Positions 59,134 through 64,000 of a stretch of 64,000 bases of DNA are shown here, in pieces. The notes under the pieces are model-generated. The model was given only the letters and a program-made list of their open reading frames with translations. It was not told the origin of the DNA and made no database searches. Where the stretch lies: assembly GCF_937425535.1 (NCBI RefSeq), contig NZ_OW485601.1, forward strand, positions 2,134,501-2,198,500, given 5' to 3'. The first letter of the stretch is position 1; each line of letters opens with the position of its first letter. This DNA is from Rhodovastum atsumiense. GTDB taxonomy: Bacteria; Pseudomonadota; Alphaproteobacteria; Acetobacterales; Acetobacteraceae. A program made the translations under genes and the position numbers.

Positions 59134-60207
59134 ATGAGCGATTCTGCAATCTCCCAGGGCGTGGCCGGCGGCGGAAAAGCGATGGAACGACGGATGATCG
59201 CGGCCTGCTTTGTCCACGACGCGCTCGACTGCGCGCGGGAACGCGGGCTGCCGGCCGGGCCGTTGCTGCAGGCCGCCGGCATCGCGCCGGAGCAGGTGCA
59301 AGGCCGGGACGGCCGGGTCTCGGCCGAGCAGTACGGCCTGTTCTGGCGCGAGGTCGCGGCGGCGCTGGACGACGAGTTCTTTGGCCTTGCCGCCCGTCCG
59401 ATGCGGCCGGGCGGCTTCGATATGCTGTGCCTGTGCGTGCTGCACAGCACCACGCTCGGGCAGGCGCTGCGGCGGGCGACGCGCTTCCTGGCGCTGATGC
59501 TTGACGACCCGCGCGGCGAGGTGTCGGTCGCGGGCGGCCTGGCCTGGATCACGCTGCGGGATGGCGGTGCCGCCCGGTCCGCCTTCGCCTATCGCACCTA
59601 CTGGATCCTGCTGCACGGGGTGGCCTGCTGGCTGGTCGGGCGCCGCATCCCGCTGCGCCACGTCGATTTCCGCTGTGCCGAGCCCAGCCACGGCGCGGAG
59701 TACCACTCGTTCTTCGGCGCCCCGGTGCGGTTCGGCCAGCCTGCCAGCCGGCTGGCCTTCGATGCCGGTTTCCTGCGCCTGCCGGTCAATCGCAGCGAGC
59801 GGGCGCTGCAGGATTTCCTGCGCCGGGCGCCGATGAACATCCTGGTCCGCTATCGCCACGATGCCGGGCTCGGCGCGGGGATCCGCCGGCGCCTACGGGC
59901 GCTGCCGCCGGCCGACTGGCCAGATTTCGAGGCACTGGCCGGCCAGCTACGCCTGCCTGCCTCGACCTTGCGTCGCCGCCTGCGCGAAGAAGGCCAGAGC
60001 TATCGGATGATCAAGGACGAGATCCGCCGTGATCTCGCCCTGGGTTGGCTGACCAACTCCGACCGCGACGTCAGCGACATCGCCGCTGCGCTCGGCTTCG
60101 CCGAGCCGAGTGCCTTTCACCGGGCATTCCGCAAATGGATGGCGGTCAGTCCTGGCGAGTATCGGCGGGTTGGCTGCAGGGGCGGAGCCGCTGTCTCCAC
60201 CGCATGA
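59134..60207 (+). CDS. AraC-family transcriptional regulator
   Basis: A 357-residue regulator with an Arabinose_bd-type sensing domain at the N-terminus (residues 40-230) and a C-terminal AraC HTH: LRLPASTLRRRLREEGQSYR and VSDIAAALGFAEPSAFHRAFRKWMAVSPGEYR. A later ATG at 59182 is possible. It is divergent from the acyl-CoA ligase operon, which it probably activates. Confidence 0.92.
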   Translation: MSDSAISQGVAGGGKAMERRMIAACFVHDALDCARERGLPAGPLLQAAGIAPEQVQGRDGRVSAEQYGLFWREVAAALDDEFFGLAARPMRPGGFDMLCLCVLHSTTLGQALRRATRFLALMLDDPRGEVSVAGGLAWITLRDGGAARSAFAYRTYWILLHGVACWLVGRRIPLRHVDFRCAEPSHGAEYHSFFGAPVRFGQPASRLAFDAGFLRLPVNRSERALQDFLRRAPMNILVRYRHDAGLGAGIRRRLRALPPADWPDFEALAGQLRLPASTLRRRLREEGQSYRMIKDEIRRDLALGWLTNSDRDVSDIAAALGFAEPSAFHRAFRKWMAVSPGEYRRVGCRGGAAVSTA

Positions 60208-60224
60208 GCGCCGCGCAGCAAAAA

Positions 60225-60320
60225 TGTAGGGCGGATAAGCGTAGCGCAATCCGCCATTGCAAAGCGCTGTAAGGTAATCGGCTTCCATTGGCGGATTGCG
60301 CTACGCTTATCCGCCCTACA
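60225..60320. repeat. 32-bp perfect inverted repeat with 32-base spacer
   Basis: The arms at 60225-60256 and 60289-60320 are exact reverse complements starting TGTAGGGCGGATAAGC. They sit between the convergent AraC and TetR genes. The sequence resembles dispersed TAGGGCGGATAAGCG-type intergenic repeats seen in many proteobacteria. It can form one long hairpin and may end both transcripts. Confidence 0.9.
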
Positions 60321-60330
60321 ATTACTTCCC

Positions 60331-60981
60331 TTATCTTTTCGTCAATCCATGCACCAACAGGTCCAGTTGCGCGGCCTGCAGCGACGCCACGTCCGGGGCG
60401 GCCGGGCCCAGGATCATTTGCCAGACCGAAGCCGTGATCACCGGTGCGATCACCGTCTCGGCGAGGCCCGGCGTCGTGCCCACTTCCGCCCGGAATTCTC
60501 CCGATTCCGCCCCCGCCCGCAGCACGGTGGCGACGATCCGGAAGGCGCGCGCGAGTACGTCTTCCTGGTAGAGATTCGCCAGTTCGGGGAAGCGTTCGGC
60601 CTCGGTGACGATCAGGCGGAACAGGGCCCGTTCCTGGGGGGCGGCGGCTACGCGGGCGTAGGCCAGGGCCAGGAGCAAGCGGAGCAAGTCGCAGGCCGGG
60701 CCGCGGAATTCCGCCACCAGTCGCTCCGCCTCTTCCAGCACCGGCTGGATGCGTGCCTGGACGGTTGCCCGGAACAGGGCGGCCTTGGACGGGAAGTAAT
60801 GGTAAATCAACCCTTTGGCGATTCCGGCGCGCAGCGCGACCGCGGCCATGCTGGCGCCGGCGTAGCCGCGTGCGGTGAATTCTCCGAGAGCCGCCTCCAG
60901 GATCTGGGGCATGCGCTCCGCGGGCGCGAGGCGCCGGCGCGTGTGGTTTTCAACCGTGGCCGCGCCTTGCGCATCCACCAT
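60331..60981 (-). CDS. TetR-family repressor of the RND efflux operon
   Basis: A 216-residue repressor. The HTH reads AGASMAAVALRAGIAKGLIYHYFPSK (two parts of the TetR_N domain), followed by an all-helical ligand-binding region. AAGGA seven bases upstream supports the ATG at 60981. It is divergent from the efflux genes, with two matching operators in the gap, so autoregulation and efflux repression are likely. Confidence 0.92.
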   Translation of the reverse strand: MVDAQGAATVENHTRRRLAPAERMPQILEAALGEFTARGYAGASMAAVALRAGIAKGLIYHYFPSKAALFRATVQARIQPVLEEAERLVAEFRGPACDLLRLLLALAYARVAAAPQERALFRLIVTEAERFPELANLYQEDVLARAFRIVATVLRAGAESGEFRAEVGTTPGLAETVIAPVITASVWQMILGPAAPDVASLQAAQLDLLVHGLTKR

Positions 60982-61003
60982 GCGACGTCCTTCTCCAGGG
61001 TGA

Positions 61004-61019
61004 TTGACCTTCCGGTCAA
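61004..61019. promoter_or_regulatory. TetR operator 1
   Basis: TTGACCTTCCGGTCAA fits TTGACC-N4-GGTCAA, a perfect 6-bp inverted repeat. It lies 23 bases before the TetR start and 40 bases from the second copy. Confidence 0.75.
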
Positions 61020-61043
61020 CAACCTTAGATACGCGGCGAGATA

Positions 61044-61059
61044 TTGACCGAGCGGTCAA
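61044..61059. promoter_or_regulatory. TetR operator 2
   Basis: TTGACCGAGCGGTCAA is the same palindrome (seven paired bases each side) exactly 40 bases from operator 1, that is on the same DNA face, and 32 bases before the efflux adaptor start. Confidence 0.75.
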
Positions 61060-61090
61060 GATGCAAGCAGCCGCCCCGCCGGGAGATCAC

Positions 61091-62266
61091 ATGCAGGACC
61101 ACGTTTCCTCCGACCGGAGGCAGCTTGCCGCAGTTGCGGCGGCACAGCCACAGCGGCGCGCCCTGTTGCTGGCTGGCGCCGGCGTGGTGTTGCTTGCCGG
61201 CATCGCCGTGGTCCTGGCGGCGCCGCATCTGGCGGCACGCCGGCCGGCGGCGGTGGCGCCGGCGGCTGTCCCGGCGGAGCCGCCGCCGGCGCTCACTGTC
61301 CTGCTCACTCCGGCCACGCCGCGGCTGCTCGCCCGCACGGTCAGCGGCGACGGTTCGGTGGTCGCCTGGCAGGAACTGGTGGTCGGCACCGAAACCGGGG
61401 GGCTGCGCGTCAGCGAAGTCGCGGTCGAGGAAGGCGACAAGGTCACGCGCGGGCAGGTACTGGCCCGGCTGGACGATGCCGTGCCGGCCGCGCAGGCGGC
61501 CCAGGCGGAAGCGGCCGTCACCGAGGCCGAGGCGGTGCTGCAACTCGCCCGGATCGACCTGAACCGCTCCGTGGAGCTGACCCGCAGCGACTCCGTCTCC
61601 CGCCAGACGCTTGACCAGCGCCAGTCCGCGGCGCGGCAGGCAGAGGCAAGGCTGGCCTCGGCGCGGGCCCGGCGCGACGAGGCGGTGGCGCGGCTCGACC
61701 AGACCCGCATCCGCGCCCCGGCCGATGGGGTGATCAGCAAGCGCGGGGTGCTGCCCGGCGCCGTCGTCCAGCCGGGGCAGGAGCTGTTCCGGCTGATCCG
61801 CGACGGCCGGCTGGAACTGGATGCGCGCATTCCCGAACTGGAACTCGCCGGCCTGCGCCCCGGCCAGAAGGTGCGGGTGCTGCATGGCGAGCGGGAGATC
61901 GAGGGACAGATCCGTGCCCTCGCCCCGGTGGTGGCCAGCGACACCCGGCTGGGCGTCGTCCATGTCGCCCTGCCGGCGGACAGCTTCCTGCGCCCCGGCA
62001 TGTTCGCCCGTGCCGAGATCCGGCCGGACGCCGCCGCGGTGCTGACCGTGCCACAGGAAGCCGTGGTGTTCCGCGAGGGCGGCCCGGTCGTCTTCGTGCT
62101 GCCCGAGGGCGGCGAGCGCGTGGTGCAGCGCCCGCTTGGCACCGGCGCGCGGCGCGAGGGGCTGGTGGAAGTGACGCAGGGCCTCGCCGCCGGGGATCGC
62201 GTGGTGGCGGCCGGCGCCGGGTTCCTCTCCGACGGCGACCGCGTGCGCGTCGCCACCGGCCACTGA
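61091..62266 (+). CDS. RND efflux periplasmic adaptor (membrane fusion protein)
   Basis: A 391-residue adaptor. A membrane anchor lies near residues 23-43. Then come the lipoyl halves (VVGTETGGLRVSEVAVEEGDK and RIRAPADGVISKRGVLPGAVV) around an Ala-rich alpha-hairpin, and the beta-barrel and proximal domains. GGGAG six bases upstream favours the ATG at 61091 over 61061. It precedes the RND pump gene by 10 bases and is controlled by the divergent TetR protein. Confidence 0.92.
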   Translation: MQDHVSSDRRQLAAVAAAQPQRRALLLAGAGVVLLAGIAVVLAAPHLAARRPAAVAPAAVPAEPPPALTVLLTPATPRLLARTVSGDGSVVAWQELVVGTETGGLRVSEVAVEEGDKVTRGQVLARLDDAVPAAQAAQAEAAVTEAEAVLQLARIDLNRSVELTRSDSVSRQTLDQRQSAARQAEARLASARARRDEAVARLDQTRIRAPADGVISKRGVLPGAVVQPGQELFRLIRDGRLELDARIPELELAGLRPGQKVRVLHGEREIEGQIRALAPVVASDTRLGVVHVALPADSFLRPGMFARAEIRPDAAAVLTVPQEAVVFREGGPVVFVLPEGGERVVQRPLGTGARREGLVEVTQGLAAGDRVVAAGAGFLSDGDRVRVATGH

Positions 62267-62276
62267 GGCGCGCACC

Positions 62277-64000
62277 TTGCAGCAAGGCGAGCCCCGCAAC
62301 ATCTCCGCCTGGGCGATTCGCAACCCGGTCGCGACCATCGTCCTGTTCCTGCTGCTGACCTTCGGCGGGCTGGTCGCCTTCCCGTCGCTGCGCATCAACA
62401 CCACGCCCGACATCGAGCTGCCGGCGGTGGTGGTCACGGTGATGCAGCCCGGGGCCGCGCCGGCCGACCTGGAAACCGAGGTCACGCGCCGGGTCGAGGA
62501 CGCGATCGCCGGGCTGGGCGACGTCAAGCACATCACCTCGACCGTGGTGGACGGCGCTTCCACCACGGCGGTGGAATTCGCGCTCGGCAAGGATCCCGAC
62601 CGCGCCACCAATGACGTGCGCGACAAGGTGGCGCAAATCCGTGCCGATTTGCCGGCCGGCATCCGCGACCCGATCATCACCCGTGTCGAGGCCACCGGCG
62701 GCGCGATCCTGACCTACACCGTCGCCGCCCCGTTCATGAACCAGGAACAGCTTTCCTGGTTCGTCGACGACACCGTCGCCAAGGCGCTGCTGGCCATCCC
62801 CGGCGTGGCCCAGGTCAACCGCGTGGGCGGCGTCGACCGCGAGATCCGGGTGGCGCTGCGGCCGGACCGGCTGCTGGCGCTGGGCATCACCGCGGTGCAG
62901 GTGAACCAGCAACTGCGCGACTGGAACCTCAACCTGCCGGGCGGGCGCGGCACGCTGGGGGCGAGCGAGCAGACCATCCGCACGCTCGGTTCCGCTGTTT
63001 CGGTGCAGGCGCTGCGGGAACGGCCGATCATCCTGCCGGGCGGGCGCACCGCACGGCTGGCCGATCTGGCCGACGTCACCGACGCCACCGCCGAGGTGCG
63101 CAGCGCCGCCCGGCTGGATGGCAGGCCAGTGGTCGGCTTCGAGGTGCTGCGCACCCGTGGCTCGTCCGAAGTGACGGTCGCCGCCGAGGTGGCGCAACGG
63201 ACCGCCGCGGTCCAGGCCGCGCATCCCGGCGTGGAGCTGCGCCGGGTCGCCTCCACCGTCACCTTCGTCGAGGCCGGGTTCCACGCCGCCATCGAGGCGC
63301 TGGTGGTGGGTTCGACGCTGGCGGTGCTGGTGGTCTGGCTGTTCCTGCGCGACACGCGGGCGACCGGCATCGTCTGCCTGGCCATGCCGCTCTCGCTGAT
63401 CCCGACCTTCCTGCTGATGAAGTGGCTTGGCTTCTCGCTGAACAACGTGACGCTGCTCGGGCTGACGCTGGTGGTCGGCGTGCTGGTCGACGATGCCATC
63501 GTGGAGATCGAAAACATTGTCCGCCACCTGCGCACCCGGCCAGGGCGCGGCGCCTGGCAGGCGGCGATGGACGCCTCGGCCGAGATCGGGCTGGCAGTGG
63601 TCGCCACCACCGGCGCCATCCTGGCGGTGTTCGTGCCGGTCGCCTTCATGCCGGGCATCCCCGGCCAGTTCTTCCGCCAGTTCGGCCTGACCGTCGCCGC
63701 CGCCGTCGCCTTCTCCCTGGTGGTGGCGCGGCTGCTGACGCCGCTGATGAGCGCCTATCTGCTGAAGCCGGCCGAAGGCCGCCCTACCGGCGAGGTCGGC
63801 GACGGGGCGATCGGGCGGCGCTACCTGGGCCTGCTGCGCTGGTGCCTGCGCCATCGCTGGGCGGCGATCGCCGGGGCGCTGGGGTTCTTCGGCCTGTCGA
63901 TCGCGCTGGTGCCGCTGATCCCTTCGGATTTCATGCCGGCCGCCGATCGCGGCCGCTCGGCGCTGTCGATCGAGCTTGCCCCCGGCGCCACCCTCACCGA
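62277..64000 (+). CDS. RND efflux permease (3' end outside window)
   Basis: The first 574 residues of an AcrB/MexB-type inner-membrane pump, open to the right edge. It probably starts at the TTG at 62277 (LQQGEPRNISAWAIRNPVATI), ten bases after the adaptor stop. Helix 1 is TIVLFLLLTFGGLVAF; the porter domain contains PGVAQVNRVGG and LPGGRGTLGA. The proton-relay aspartates lie in LVVGVLVDDAIVEIEN of helix 4. It shares the operon with the adaptor. The substrate is unknown. Confidence 0.93.
   Translation, partial: MQQGEPRNISAWAIRNPVATIVLFLLLTFGGLVAFPSLRINTTPDIELPAVVVTVMQPGAAPADLETEVTRRVEDAIAGLGDVKHITSTVVDGASTTAVEFALGKDPDRATNDVRDKVAQIRADLPAGIRDPIITRVEATGGAILTYTVAAPFMNQEQLSWFVDDTVAKALLAIPGVAQVNRVGGVDREIRVALRPDRLLALGITAVQVNQQLRDWNLNLPGGRGTLGASEQTIRTLGSAVSVQALRERPIILPGGRTARLADLADVTDATAEVRSAARLDGRPVVGFEVLRTRGSSEVTVAAEVAQRTAAVQAAHPGVELRRVASTVTFVEAGFHAAIEALVVGSTLAVLVVWLFLRDTRATGIVCLAMPLSLIPTFLLMKWLGFSLNNVTLLGLTLVVGVLVDDAIVEIENIVRHLRTRPGRGAWQAAMDASAEIGLAVVATTGAILAVFVPVAFMPGIPGQFFRQFGLTVAAAVAFSLVVARLLTPLMSAYLLKPAEGRPTGEVGDGAIGRRYLGLLRWCLRHRWAAIAGALGFFGLSIALVPLIPSDFMPAADRGRSALSIELAPGATLT

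Noticed and set aside
61734-63854. A 706-codon open frame on the minus strand
   Set aside because: It is antisense to the RND adaptor and pump, whose plus-strand frame shows all family motifs; the translation has no domain.

Overview
The window is about 64 kb of GC-rich chromosomal DNA from an alphaproteobacterium, most likely a member of the Acetobacteraceae/Rhodospirillales. The main reasons are the hem operon carrying HemY and a mitofilin-like protein, the hisB-hisH-hisA-hisF-hisE order, an ScfR/RamB-type regulator divergent from isocitrate lyase, and the overall codon bias. This placement is inference from gene content; no 16S gene is present.

Layout. 0-8 kb: a zinc-ribbon protein cut by the window edge, a short-chain fatty acyl (RamB/ScfR-like) regulator, divergent aceA with a clear terminator, then a large orphan hybrid histidine kinase. 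8-18.9 kb: a leftward hemC / hemD / mitofilin-like / hemY block, a rightward tsaD-rlmJ-gpsA operon with overlapping ends, a small secreted protein built from five 13-residue repeats, murJ and trpS. 18.9-20.3 kb: a complete IS701-family insertion sequence with terminal inverted repeats and CTAG target duplication. 20.4-31.3 kb: an exported SMP-30-like protein, a chemoreceptor with a C-terminal PilZ domain, two tandem M23 peptidases, cytochrome c, stress and copper proteins, tRNA-Ala(GGC), the scoAB CoA transferase and ahcY. 31.6-40 kb: the histidine operon with two embedded non-histidine genes, a HIT protein, an MFS transporter, and a TPP riboswitch followed by thiC.

40-47.6 kb is a pentose-use locus: xylA, a GH43 xylosidase and an MFS transporter. 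Upstream lies an unusual regulator in which a catalytically degenerate IS481-type transposase is fused in frame to a LacI-family repressor, divergent from a 6-phosphogluconate dehydrogenase. 47.6-53.5 kb is a complete gentisate pathway: 3-hydroxybenzoate 6-hydroxylase, gentisate dioxygenase, maleylpyruvate isomerase, fumarylpyruvate hydrolase and an AAHS transporter, under a MarR regulator. 54-60.2 kb is an acyl-CoA catabolic operon (acyl-CoA ligase, SDR, thiolase, acyl-CoA dehydrogenase) with a divergent AraC regulator. 60.3-64 kb is a TetR-controlled RND efflux system whose pump gene runs off the right edge.

The less ordinary items are the transposase-LacI fusion, the repeat protein, a dispersed palindromic repeat (two copies with compensatory base changes in the stems), a 32/32/32 bp inverted repeat between two regulators, and a HisE with a lysine-rich N-terminal extension. 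No CRISPR array, prophage or defence system was found.
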